Of a stretch of DNA of 64,000 nucleotides, positions 36,290 to 47,800 are shown piece by piece. A program made the position numbers and the translations under genes. Numbering within the stretch: the stretch's first letter is position 1; every line of letters begins with the position of its first letter. The notes beneath the pieces are model-generated. The model searched no databases. It was given only the letters and a program-made list of their open reading frames with translations, and was not told the DNA's origin. Origin of the DNA: Ceriagrion tenellum (Eukaryota > Arthropoda > Insecta > Odonata > Coenagrionidae); assembly GCA_963169105.1 (NCBI GenBank), contig OY720633.1, positions 147,829,200 to 147,893,199 of the forward strand. The letters are read 5' to 3'.

Positions 36290-38580
36290 AAGAATCACTC
36301 CTGCATGTCAAATGCCTGTACCCTATTCTCGTCCTCCTATTTGAGGGTCCACGTTTCTACTCCGTAGAACTCTACGCTCCACATCAAGCTTCTTATCTGC
36401 CCACTCTTCATATCCATTTTTGAGGTCCCCGCCATCAGCTCCCTTATATTACTAAACGCATCCATATCGAACGCTATTCTCTCCTGAGTGTCTTTGCTAT
36501 GATGCCCATTTTCTTAATGTGTAAGTATGTGTAATTTCCTAAGTAATTAAATGGCCCACTTGATCGATTTTGTACCCTCTAACGTTAAAGCCGCTTTCTT
36601 TTACTTAAATGTCGCTTGCCATGTCCTAAATAACATCATTACTTTTGTCATCTTATGATTTACTTTCGTTCCGAATTTTCCACTCTGAATGTCAAAGGCA
36701 TATTCTCAAACTTGTAGTTCCTTCGAATATCTACTAACCAACGCCTGGTCGTCCTCGAATTTTACCAATGTTATCAGCTACCCTACCACTTTGATTCCCA
36801 CATAGACTTCTTCCCATTCCTGTCTTACTATTTTCTCAGCATAAATGTTGAAAAGTAAAGGCGACAACGGGCACCCTTGCCATATCCCGCGACCTATAGT
36901 TGCCGACCATAATTCATCGTCAGTCACCTTCACCTGTACCCTTTGAGCAATATATATGTTTCGGATTAGTATCCTTTCTCGCTAATCTATTCACATTTTC
37001 CCGAGTATATCATAGCCTTTTCCCAATTTACTCTGTCAAAAATCTTTTCGAAATCCACAAATCAAGCAAAAACATTCTGATTATATTATACTTTATGTTT
37101 TATTTCTTTCTCTAACTTGTTCTCATTTGCGTTATATCGTCTCAAGCTGACCTTATCTTCCGGAACCCAAACTGGTCATCGCCCAAGTACTTATTGGCTT
37201 CACTCTCCAACCTTTTATTTACTATTCTAAGTAAGCCTTTAGCTGCATATGAAATCAAATTGATTGTTCAATAGACCTCGCATACTGACGCTTTCTTCTT
37301 CGGGATTGAAATCAGGGCTGTTTTCACGAAGTCCTCTGATCATACTCATTCCTGGTAGATCCAAGGAATAAGTTTAAAAAGAGCTAGTCCACCTTTCTTT
37401 TCTTATTTTTAAGCAAATTTGAAGGTATGTTATCCACTTATACTGCTTTTCTACCCTTCGTATCTCTTTATGCTCTCTCTATTTCACTTTCGAGTATCAT
37501 TGATCCGAGGTTATCTTCAACTAGTGTTCTCTCTTTCTCTTTATCTATATTAGTTGTTCTAATATCGCTGTCCAATAGCTATTTTTGGTATTCTGGTCAC
37601 TTTATATGAAAATCTTCTAGCTCGATTAATATCCTACCAGGTTATTCCTTAATCTTTGGTACCATTTGCTCTCTTACTTTCCGATAGCAATTTTACCTTA
37701 GCATATAATACACCCAATTTTTCTTTATTTTGCTGTTTTACCATTTCCTCGCAATGTCCCTTCCACCAGTTGTCCTTCCCCCGATTGTTATTCACTGGAG
37801 TTGTTTCGCCAATTGTTAAACTCCTTGTATATCGCCTTACCTCTGTCGGTGCTGACATTTTTCCAATTCCTTCTCCTCCATTTTTCTCGTCATATCTTCA
37901 GTAACTCACTGGTTCTCTATACTCCCAGTTTCCACTGATCCTATTTTTTCTCCGCCGTTCTTACAAGGCCTCTTTTTATATTCTCCCATTTTTCTTTGAT
38001 TGTCCCCATTTGCTTTGTTTTACTTATGTTCCATTCCACTAGCTTGTGATATCCCCTCCTTTATCCCCTTTCAACGCTTACCAGCTCAACCTCTTTATTT
38101 GTTTACTTTTAGTAAGCTTTTTGAATCTAACATCACAATTCATCTTAACTAAATTTTAATCCAAATCTACATCAGCACCCGGATAGTTCCGCGAATTCCT
38201 AACACTGTTCCTGAATCTTTATCTAATCATGATGTAGTCAGTTTGATATCCGCCAATGTGTCCCGGCATTTTTCTCAGTGTACCTCCGCCTAAAATAGTG
38301 TGTAAACCAAGTGTTTGTTGCTATTAATTTATCTCTTTTGCAAACTTCAACTGCCTTCTCACCGCAACTATTTCTCATCCCAAATCTGTACCCTCCCAAT
38401 TCATATCGATCTCTCAGTTCCCCCGATACAGTGTTTTAGGTTCCTATTATTATTTGATTTCTCTTGCTCGGAGCATCTCTGATTATCTCTAATATATGTT
38501 CATAAACCCCTTCGACTTCTTAATCCATATGATTGCTTGTGGGCATGTACACCAGGACCAATAGGCTGATCCTTTACGAA
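36290..38580 (-). pseudogene. RTE-like LINE remnant (endonuclease + RT), copy 1
   Basis: A heavily broken minus-strand non-LTR retrotransposon. From its 5' side: VYMPTSNHMD with VYEHILEIIRDAPSKRNQII (apurinic-type endonuclease, about 38560-38460), NTWFTHYFRRRYT (about 38280), then a long linker. The RT follows with AFVDFEKIFDRVNWEKAM (motif A, about 37060-37000, with a stop within it), RQGCPLSPLLFNIYAE (36880-36835) and KFEDDQALVS (about 36760, motif C with A changed to E in FADD). The C-terminal GYKIDQVGH and MWSVEFYGVETWTLK (36390-36330) follow. Many stops and indels. The same protein family is better preserved at 51785-54590. The clade name RTE-like is from memory. Confidence 0.85.
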
Positions 38581-41500
38581 TTCGAAAATAAAAAAAGCGA
38601 GATCGATAATCGATAATGAAGCTGGAATTCATGGAAAAAATACATCATGCTTTTATTTCATGTACGAGTCCACTCAGCCTAAAATGGATGTACTGGGCTC
38701 TGCTCTCCTGACAAAGGGTCCCGGTGGATGTCCGCTCAGCCAGTCTCCGTAATATCATTTAGGTTGTCAAGAGTTGTTGGGATTTGCACACACAAACCTG
38801 CCTTTCCGCTGGTGCTCGTCGCACAAATAATTGATTACTGATAACTCTCTCCTCATTAACTGCATCTGATCACTATCCTCTACTCGAGTCGATTTGAATC
38901 TCTTTACTTTCTCCAGAACCCGGTATTTATAGCTTTAATCCTGTTAACGTTATTGTTGGTTTATTTATGATTGATCGATATTTGTAAGTATAGGTACATG
39001 TTCTTGTTTATCACATTTCCGTGTTCAGTCAGTACAATTCAGTAATACTATCGCGTTACTTAATCTCTCGCAGTTGTCGACCTATTAGACCTTGGCAGAG
39101 CTTCAATAGTTATAATAATTGCTTCCACCCAAAAATGTGTGGAGTAGTTACGGTACGGTACTGATACGCCATCAATATTTACTACATGCATATTTAAGCT
39201 ACTGAAATTGAAAAAAATATATACAATTCTGATATGGTTTTGATAATAACTAGGAAAGAATCTTGCTCAGGATGCCCTAAGGACTGGAAGAGATTAAGCC
39301 TGAGGTCAATCAAAGGATCCAATGGAAGAGATGAGCAAGAGATGCTTGTGTGGTGTGGAGGTAGAAGGAAATATGGTTTTTTGGTTATTGCCGGAACGTT
39401 TGAGGGGACAAAGGAGTTGTACGAGGAGACGAGGGTGAAGTTAGGAGAGAGGATGAGAGATAGGAAGAGAAAGAGAGAGAGACATTTGACGACATGGATT
39501 TCGCACATGTGCGTCTTTCTCTCTTGGCCCTAATGTAGTGCCTGTCGTGTCCAAGTGTGTGTTGATGCGAGGATCGGCATGTATTCGAGTGAGCGTGAAG
39601 CATTGCACTGAGTGAGATACACACACTCGCATGCATTGGGCTCAATTCAATTCGGAAACGCGTCCAAAGTTAATTAGTGCCAGGATATGCGACGGATAAC
39701 CACACAAAGACGCTACTGGGATGGAGAGAATTATACTAGTGGGTATATAGACTCTCTCACCGTCACAAACACTTCCTGCATGATGCGTTCAATAATTTCC
39801 AAAACGGGGAACAATTTGGAGTTAAGAGGCTTGCTTTATAATTTACAATCGTACTGGAAATGCATTTGATACCGAGGAAAAATGGCCTGAAATTTTTTTG
39901 TCGCGAAATTAAATGCCGAAAGGCCGTGTTATAACGTTCGTATGCAAATGTTTATGCATTAATAGAGCCATCTTACGAATAAAAACAAGAGTAAAGAGTA
40001 GATAAACAGTTTTTGTTTTGAAGACAGCATAATGGAACCGATAAATTATACCAACGGCAATAATTCTTAGATTACAGTAGTGCCCAAATGCAAATGCTTA
40101 TCGTTACGTATTTCAAGGTGGAATTTATTTACTGCTTCAGAATGAAAAGCGAATTTTATCGAGCTTCTCGCCAATTTTTCATAAATATTTAGAGAATGAT
40201 GATCATCCAGAAATCATCCAGAAGATTTCAATGTACACAATGAAATACGGTAACATTACTTTCGCTTTCTTGATCGATTTTCAAATGCATTACAGGAAAA
40301 ATTAGGAAGAAAAAATTGTTTTTTTTTCATATTGTATTTTGCATAAAAATTGCTTTATATTTTATCACCATTTCCATGCTAAGTCTTGCGTCTTTCATTT
40401 TTATTTCGTCCTACCGACGTATTTTGCCTACAAAGATTCTCACCACTCTCTCGTAACTATGCTGCCATCATAAGGAATCGCAACAAAAGTGACCTATACG
40501 CAGCTAATTTTGAAGTTAAATTGGTTCCCTACATTCTCTTGACTCATTTATCATAATGGCACAGTATCTGTCAGGATTTTTATCGAGTTTATTTTTACTT
40601 TATCCGGTTTTTGTCGTCTAACCGAAGTCAAAGATCAGTTAACAGCGTTAGGAACTAAAATCCAGTCGGTAATTAACATGCTTTCACGCAATATTTATCT
40701 GCTATTGGAGTGCAAACGACGGCTGGTGCGTCAGCAGGGAGGAAAGACTTGACTATCATTATCTGCAACTTTTTCAACGCTGGAACGTCCGCAGGCGTCA
40801 TTTCGGCCCCTTCGCCTAGAAAAACAGCTGGTCCAGCTTTACCAGTCTCGTTGGGTAAGCCGTCTCCTCTCAATGATCTTCCTAAACTCCGCTGTTTAAC
40901 AGTGGGTGAAAATTGAGAGAGTATTTTTTGTTTTTGAGCCGCCGTGAGTAGATACATATTTGACGCATGATGTGAATTGGAATTTTCGGTCTATGGGTAT
41001 CTCCTCGCTTGATAAAGAGATTTAAATGACAGCAATGTGGTAAATTCATACACAATTTTAATTTATAAGGAATGCTTCTCGTGCATGAATTGATTTTAGC
41101 ATGGGATAATTATATTCTTTCTGAAAAACCTCTGGTGAATTAATAGACCAAAATGGCTGATAAATTCTTGGGTACTTTATGTGAAATTCTTCTAAATAAA
41201 GGAAAAAGGAAATAATTAACGTTTATCACTAATTTTCTACATGTGACGCTAAATTAATTTGTTTGATTATGTTTTTTATTCGCATTGGTGCAAAGCTTTT
41301 CCCAACTAAACTAAATTCTGTCGATGTACTTTGTTATAAGTTAACAAGGGAAATGTCATTTAACGATAAAAGCACTGGGTTCCGGATAGTATCCGAAGTA
41401 AAGCATCATTAGGTTTGGTCAGAATTTACATTCTTTCGAGAGCTGTTGGTCCTCAGCTGTCGAAGCTCGTTAAAACATTGAAGCTACTTCTATTAAATTT

Positions 41501-44482
41501 ATATATCGATATCATTTTATGTAGTACTATGCAAAGGTCTCTTTATTTGAAACTTTCTTGTTTTTTACATCGATAATTGGAGTAATTTGCGTCTGAAGAA
41601 TATGATAATAAAACGAATATAATTTTTTAGCAATGAAAAGAGGAATCATATCTCTAGATATCTATTGACTTAACAAAAAATTTCAGAAAGTTCAGTGAGA
41701 TTTGAATTGATTTTATGGGTATCAACTCCCTTAGGAAAGTAAATAAAGGAAAATAATTTTCCGTAATTTTCTCCCTCAGTAAGCTCGTTTATTCTGCTTT
41801 TTATCCGATAGTGAGCGTTCAGCTGATATTCATAATTCCCAATTGCTGAACCACTTCACTGCGCTTTATGCTCTAACCATGCCAGTTTTGCATGATACAC
41901 ATACACCTCATTACGACCTCAGTCGGATCGGGTCAAGCTCAGATCAACACCGCAGAACGTCCCTTCCTTCTGCACCCAACTCCAATGCTTTCGGGTCACT
42001 CACACCTTACCAATCTTCCTTAATCACCCCTTCCCAACCATAACACCTCTGTGTCCTCCTTTTCTCACATCGATCGTCCTCTTACTCAGCAGCTCCCAAA
42101 CCCTAATCATCTCGGCCACATACATACTTCACAGTGCGTCGCATCCACGCCTACAAATTTTCAAACCATTCCTCGTTTCAACCCTTCTCACTTGGCCCCA
42201 TGCCCCATGGACCCAATCCTCAGCCTCCAATCCCAAAATCATTCCGTCTGAAACAACATATCATGTTCATTTCGGTCAATGGTCGCCGCTGAAATCGCTC
42301 AATCGCATGTTTATCTCGTAAAACCGCGAAAATACATGCCCTCAAAATACTTCGGATATATGCTGACGTCATTATCACTCGATTTACTTGGTGAGATTTG
42401 TTTCCGATGCATGTCATCTTTCATTGCCGGGTGAATAAGGCTATTATTTACTCTCAACATCTGATAATTGCAATGTATTCCATTGTATGCTGGTGATTTT
42501 TTATGAGTTTATCTTGAATTTATTTGAAAATGTGTCCTAGATTTTGATTACTGTTTTACATTAGTCATTGCTTTTAGTACCTTCTTTTGCCAAAAATGGC
42601 ATTTAAACTCTGTCTTCCAATTCAAAATTATATCCTTAATGTTTTTTGATGATTTATGTGACCACGAGGATTTTTCTTAAAGTACATATGAATTTTTACC
42701 AGTTCTTAAAAATTATGAGTTAATGCATTATTTCTACTGAAGTATTTTAATAAGACCAACGCAATTATTTTTGGTTCTGTTTCTGTCTTTATTTAGTGTT
42801 TATTACCGTCTAAACACTCCGTTTACTATATATTCAACTTTCCAATATTGCTTAATGTTCGACATAATATGGCAGGGGCTTCAATACTAAACAGTGAATA
42901 GCACTTAAATAAATTTAGTACATTTTCATAAATAGTGACCAAGAAAATTATCCACCTACTTCTATTCCATAGCTTGAAGTTGAGGTGACTGAAGTGACTT
43001 TTGTTTATGTATAGATTTTTGTGAAACTTTGGAGCACGTGTACTCATTAGTAATGTGTATAAACAAAAGCCAAAAAATCACTCTTTACCGTTTTGGTTTC
43101 TTTTCAATTTCATGCTGTATCAACATGTAGCCATATGGCACTTGACATATATTTCACAATGATGTGATTGTACCTACATATAAAAAGGTTTCTTAGAAAC
43201 TCCGAATAATAATTTTCATATTATTTCTACCAGTACTGACAAACATCAAGTTATCATGCCGATTAAAATAACTCGTAATGGTACATGATTTTTGTTCAAA
43301 TTTCGATATCATCGCCATAAACCCAACCTATACGAAAGGCATAAATAAGACACAATTTAAAAAAAGTAATTCACGCATCATTTATCTGTATTTATTTCCA
43401 CTGAATAAATGGATTTACTTCAGTGAAGTATGTTTATCAAGACATGAATGAATTAATTCATGAATTGTGTTCAAAACAAGCATGCCTATCCAGGGGCTGG
43501 TGCAGATTCAGTCCATAATTTATTAGGCATGAAACGCTTATTTAATGCCTAAAAGACCAAAAGGGGTTAGAAGGTACAAAAATTGGGATACATAAGCATT
43601 AACTGGGGAAATGAAGTAGTAGTACCATGTGCAAGCTAATAAAATTCCGGATGTAGATCCTTTAAGATTTGTCTAAGATAAATCGGGACGTTTGAAAAAA
43701 TAATTTTGGCACCGGTGTAAGCAATGGTAGGAATAGTGAGTCCTACGAAACTTAAAATACCGTGAACACTTGACCACATTAAAATGTAAACATTTCAAAT
43801 AATTTCGGTAACTCTCGGCTGACCTTATTAAAGAAAAGAAAAGTTAAAAAGTAATAGTTGTGTGAGTTTGGTAAAATTTGTGACATTACTTTCTTTAGTC
43901 CAAATATTTTATAGAACTATTTAGAATGTTATATAATTAAATCACTACACGAGTGAATATCATAAAACCTTCCATTTTGCTATTCTGAAAGACTAAGCTT
44001 TTTTAGGCAATTGATTATTAATAATTTTAAGTAAACTTTTAATGACATGTTAACATATCGTTCAAATACCTTGTTAATAAAATTCACCTATTGGAGAATC
44101 ACTTGTTAACAACTGTACTTGAATGAGATGGACATGGCTAAGGATAGACGATTCTTATATAACTCTGTATGTTTCAACATTCCTTGCAAGAAGTTAATTC
44201 CATGATAAGAGGAATTTTGATTTAGTCAGAACTGTTTTTTTAATGAAAATGCATCTTAAAGTAAATTATGTGAAATGCGTCATAGTAAATTATGATGTTT
44301 CATTTTCTGGTATATAAAATGTATCAAATATACACCTTATTTTCAGATGATCAATTAATTGACAATTGGCTTTTATGTTCTGTTGAAATTTATCATTATC
44401 CAACAACAAGTTATTCAATGTCATGGTTAACAGCATGCCAAGGTAGCAGACGATTTGTTGCAAAATTCAAGGATTTCTGATT
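38581..44482. other. No recognisable element
   Basis: 38640-38900 is somewhat GC-richer and may be untranslated sequence of the LINE on its 5' side. 39230-39540 is purine-rich with overlapping frames on both strands. 41843-42251 is C/T-rich and gives Ser/Pro-rich frames. A palindrome ATGAATTAATTCAT lies near 43450. Nothing can be assigned to a family. Confidence 0.4.
40673..40957 (-). CDS. Unassigned 94-codon open frame
   Basis: The product has non-repetitive, protein-like composition rich in Gly, Ala and Pro (RSLRGDGLPNETGKAGPAVF, then TPADVPALKKLQIMIVKSFL). That is unusual for chance frames in such AT-rich DNA, which normally give F/L/I/N/K-rich products. I recognise no domain, signal peptide or transmembrane segment. 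The region is more GC-rich than its surroundings. It could be a single exon of an unknown gene, a fragment of a mobile-element protein, or chance. No splice signals were convincing. Confidence 0.2.
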   Translation of the reverse strand: MYLLTAAQKQKILSQFSPTVKQRSLGRSLRGDGLPNETGKAGPAVFLGEGAEMTPADVPALKKLQIMIVKSFLPADAPAVVCTPIADKYCVKAC

Positions 44483-44524
44483 GAATCTTACTAGGGGTAC
44501 GCAACTTCAAAAAACAAGTGTACA

Positions 44525-44832
44525 CCGCATTTCCATTTCTATCCATTTCCATCCATTTCTGTCTATTTCAGTCCATTTCCGACCATTTCTATCCATTTCT
44601 GTCCATTTATAACCGTTTCTATCCATTTCTATCCATGTCCATCCATTTCTGTCCAATTCTGTCCATTTCCATCCACTTATTTCCATTTCTGTCCATTTCT
44701 AGCCATTTTGGTCCATTTATATCCATTTCTGTCCATTTATATCAATCTCTAACCATTTCTGTCCATTTCCATCCATTTCTGTCCATTTCTATCCATTTAT
44801 ATCCATTTTTGTCCATTTCTAGCCATTTCTAA
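44525..44832 (+). repeat. Minisatellite, about 10-bp unit TCCATTTCTG
   Basis: Roughly 30 imperfect copies of (A/G)TCCATTTCT(A/G) in tandem, with variants TCCATTTCC, ACCATTTCT and TCCATTTAT. A one-base offset at some copies and 20-bp higher-order pairing (GTCCATTTC then ATCCATTTC) are visible. The 104-codon frame across it (HFYPFLSIS repeats) is an artefact of the array. Confidence 0.92.
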
Positions 44833-44888
44833 CCGTAGTGTACATTTCTCGGGCTCGCCACCGGGTAAGATATTCATAGGCAGCCGAC

Positions 44889-44922
44889 GTTTCGGGTTCC
44901 GACTCGTTACCTATTCTCAAGT
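44889..44922 (-). other. Penelope-like end motif (possible decayed hammerhead)
   Basis: On the minus strand: TTGAGAATAGGTAACGAG, then TCGGAACCCGAAACGTCGGC. I recall near-identical strings at the ends of Penelope-like retroelements in arthropods. The order (C)TTGAGAA, stem GGT...ACC, GAAAC loosely follows the hammerhead core but with a broken CUGANGA. It lies inside the hAT-like MITE, after the minisatellite. Confidence 0.35.
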
Positions 44923-45009
44923 GTTAAATCATACATTTCTAACCGATTCGCGACCATTTCTCAACAAGCGTACACCATTCCTCAGAGTTGCATACCCCTT
45001 GAAATCTTA

Positions 45010-47492
45010 TTTCCCGCCAGCGCGCAGGCGAAATGTATTTTTATCTAATGATTTTTGTGAAAAACGTGTATACTTAACAACGGCGACGAGAACTGGAGAT
45101 GAAAAGGGTACATAAATATTGACTCATTATTGGCTATATTCTGAGAGAGACCAGTTTTACCGTCTTTGGTTGTAAATATGAAAGTAATATATGTATATAA
45201 ATCCTTTAATAAAAAACAGAACTATCTAGGAAGGAATTATTCTATGCTGATGTAAATTATTTTTTTAATTACTGGAATTGCACACTTGAGTCCTTGAAGT
45301 TTCAAATAAAAAGTAGACGACCCACACATTTCCCTCGAAAATTTTCTAAGTCATAAAACCCGGGCTTTTTCCTCATATATTTAGAAGGATCATTTAAATA
45401 TTTACCTACTTTATGTGTTACTTCGGTATTCCTTCGTGGCCTTCGATGGCAGAAATTCCGATGTCTACATGAAGTTTGACCACGCAATAGAAACCAACCC
45501 TATGACTTCTTTATGGTATCGGAGGACATCCCCACGTTCTCCTATGCTATCACTTCGCACCATCTACCCATCACATTTAATCTCATTCATACCCCATTCT
45601 CTAATTGTTTTCCTACGCCCTTGACCTCCACATATTTCCCTCTCCCTATTACGAACCTTACAACCTCTGCCCATGAAAGCCCCTAAAATCCTTCGCTCTG
45701 ATGTAGGTGGATGCCCAGACACTGGAAATGCGCTAATTCATTTTTTTTAAACTGCAGGGTTAAAGTGTATCAGTTGCTAATATCTCGTAAATGGTGCGCA
45801 CTGGTTTTACTTCGCTTCTATGTCGGAGGCATTGCGGGCACTGGAAATGGGTTCTTCATTCCAAAAACTTGCATTGAGAGGAGGCCGTGGTACTTGAATA
45901 CCTAGAGCCAGTCAGGCCTTCAATGGAGGATCGGGAGCTTTCACCTCTTCCCTGTCCCATTCCTGAGAGATACGGATTGAATACGTTATGGTTACGCGCA
46001 ATTTATGACGGGTGCTATGTAATATGGAGTGCTCGATCATAAATGCATGGAGTAAGCTCGCAAAGTTTTTCATTTCTGTATAGCTAGGAATCGGTGTAAA
46101 TTGAAAATAAGTTATCACCTTGGAAACGAAATGTAATAGGGAGGTAACACTTTTGCCTCGCTAAGTTCATTGTGCGAGAGCAATCTCATGTCACTGTTTT
46201 CTAGTCATCCGATAATTAATATTTTCTCTTGCATTTCTTAAAATGGAAAGAAATAATTCTAGTATAATTGAATGGTTGTTTCTCTGCTTGCACTAATTCA
46301 TTTTTAAGATACAAGCTCTATTATCAATCACAAATACCTGCCGTCTTATACCTATTGATTTCTCACGGGTACCTAATTTGTATTTTATCATCAGTGTTAA
46401 GCTCCTCCATACATCGGCAGAATTGCTCTCGTCTTCGGAAGTATGGAACATTTATATTAACACTTGCTCAGTTGTCGAGTGCATTTAATCTTTTGTCATC
46501 TTATATTCCCCTAAATATCGTCTCAAAGCATTCAGTAATCTATAAAAATTTTTGAACGATGACTGCTCCGATCTGAAGATAACCTAGTCATTTCGTTAGC
46601 AAGTTAAAATGGGCACAGTGTATTCTAAGGCGAGGGATGACCTAATTTAAAAATATTTTTTGATCTTTCATAGCGATTTGTGAATGTGCACAAATACTCT
46701 ATATTTCCTTGAGGTAAATACAGATTTGCACACATATATTTTCCCCTCCGAAAACTTCAGGTGGTATTTATTCCTCCCTTAAAGACATTTATCAAGGTAT
46801 AAAGTCATCTCATGTGGTACTTTACCTGAGCCATGTGATAGCATTGGTGCATAATGTACGCCAATTATTGCATTGCATGACCATTTCCAAGATGCTCTGG
46901 CATCAGTTTAGCCTGCTGGTGGTAATAAGGAACTGATTTAGTATTATTTCCAGTCAATTTCCTCTATCAGGGCCTCCACTTTCTAGGAAGCAAAAAAGGG
47001 AACGTAAAATTGTATTTAAGAATTGCATTCCATTACTGGGTACTCATCTTACACTCAGTGCCCATACCTTAACCCCTCGTTATCATTTTGTGACCCACCC
47101 AGACGACCCCTCTCTCTCAAAACTCTTTGATTTCCAATCCAACCCTCTCTTTTATCTCTCACCCTTCCTCGGTTGGTCTGAATATGTATAGCAAAAGATG
47201 AGATATGTTCCTCTATAATAACATTTTTAACAATTTATCGAAACAATGTTCGGAATAAATAAAGGTATGTACAAAATGAGAAATTATTTCATGCGTCCTG
47301 TACCCACGATGTGAAAAAGATACTTTACTTGTAATATATTTAGTAATTAGTATGTTACCATCTTTATATTTTAACAAGAATTTTAAAGACCATAAAACTG
47401 GAAACATTAAATTATGTTTTATATTCCAAGTTGGAAAATAAAAATGGTATTTAACAGGATGTAAACTCAATTGTAACTAAGTAAAGAGGTCA
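45010..47492. other. No recognisable feature
   Basis: Short frames on both strands (45302-45624, 45711-46118, 46268-46555) are unassigned. There is a direct word repeat CACTGGAAATG at about 45719 and 45839. No TE motif seen. Confidence 0.4.
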
Positions 47493-47569
47493 TTAGGTGC
47501 TGAGATAGGGAAAAATTATATGTTCAGATGTTCGTACGAGGACTGGCCACCTTTTTCGTTTGTTTGAAT

Positions 47570-47800
47570 TCCTTCCCTTAATGCCGCGGCGAGCGTACGC
47601 GTGCCTGTTTTGTTTTGTGTCTGTGATTTTGCCCGTTGGGGGCGCTCTTGGGAGGGAGTCAGATTGGGCTAGTAAGCCAGACAAGCAGACGAGTTTTAGC
47701 AGAAGAAAAGCCGAAGTGAGCCTGCAGGCATGATGTGCGAGTGAGTGACATAATATCTCGAGACCCGAGGAAGACGACTTGGAACCAGATTCAGGTACGC
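47570..47800 (+). promoter_or_regulatory. CpG-rich block, possible promoter and first exon
   Basis: CpG density is clearly above the surroundings (for example CCGCGGCGAGCGTACGCG near 47583-47600). The block ends with CCAGATTCAG followed by GTACGC (47788-47799), a fair splice-donor context for a plus-strand 5' exon. There is no TATA box and no recognisable protein. A minus frame of 111 codons (47493-47828) also covers the block. This is a hypothesis only. Confidence 0.2.

Larger units (their letters stand above)
44483..45009. mobile_element. hAT-like MITE carrying a minisatellite
   Basis: The element 44491-45001 (511 bases) begins CTAGGGGTACGCAACTT and ends GAGTTGCATACCCCTTG, inverted copies of about 15 bases with few mismatches, close to the hAT-type terminus CAGGGGT-x-CGCAAC. 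The flanks are GAATCTTA (44483-44490) and AAATCTTA (45002-45009), an 8-bp target duplication with one change, as expected for hAT. The second inverted words ACAAGTGTACACC (left) and GTACACCATT (right) lie just inside. The interior is a minisatellite (44525-44832) followed by about 100 unrelated bases. No transposase is present. Confidence 0.75.

Noticed and set aside
39194..39645. Several overlapping frames of 60-104 codons on both strands
   Set aside because: The region is purine-biased on one strand, which opens frames by composition; products are low-complexity or unrecognisable.
44518..44832. 104-codon open frame with HFYPFLSIS-like peptide repeats
   Set aside because: It is the translation of a simple roughly 10-bp tandem array inside a MITE; a 10-bp unit cycles through all frames and no start or gene context supports it.
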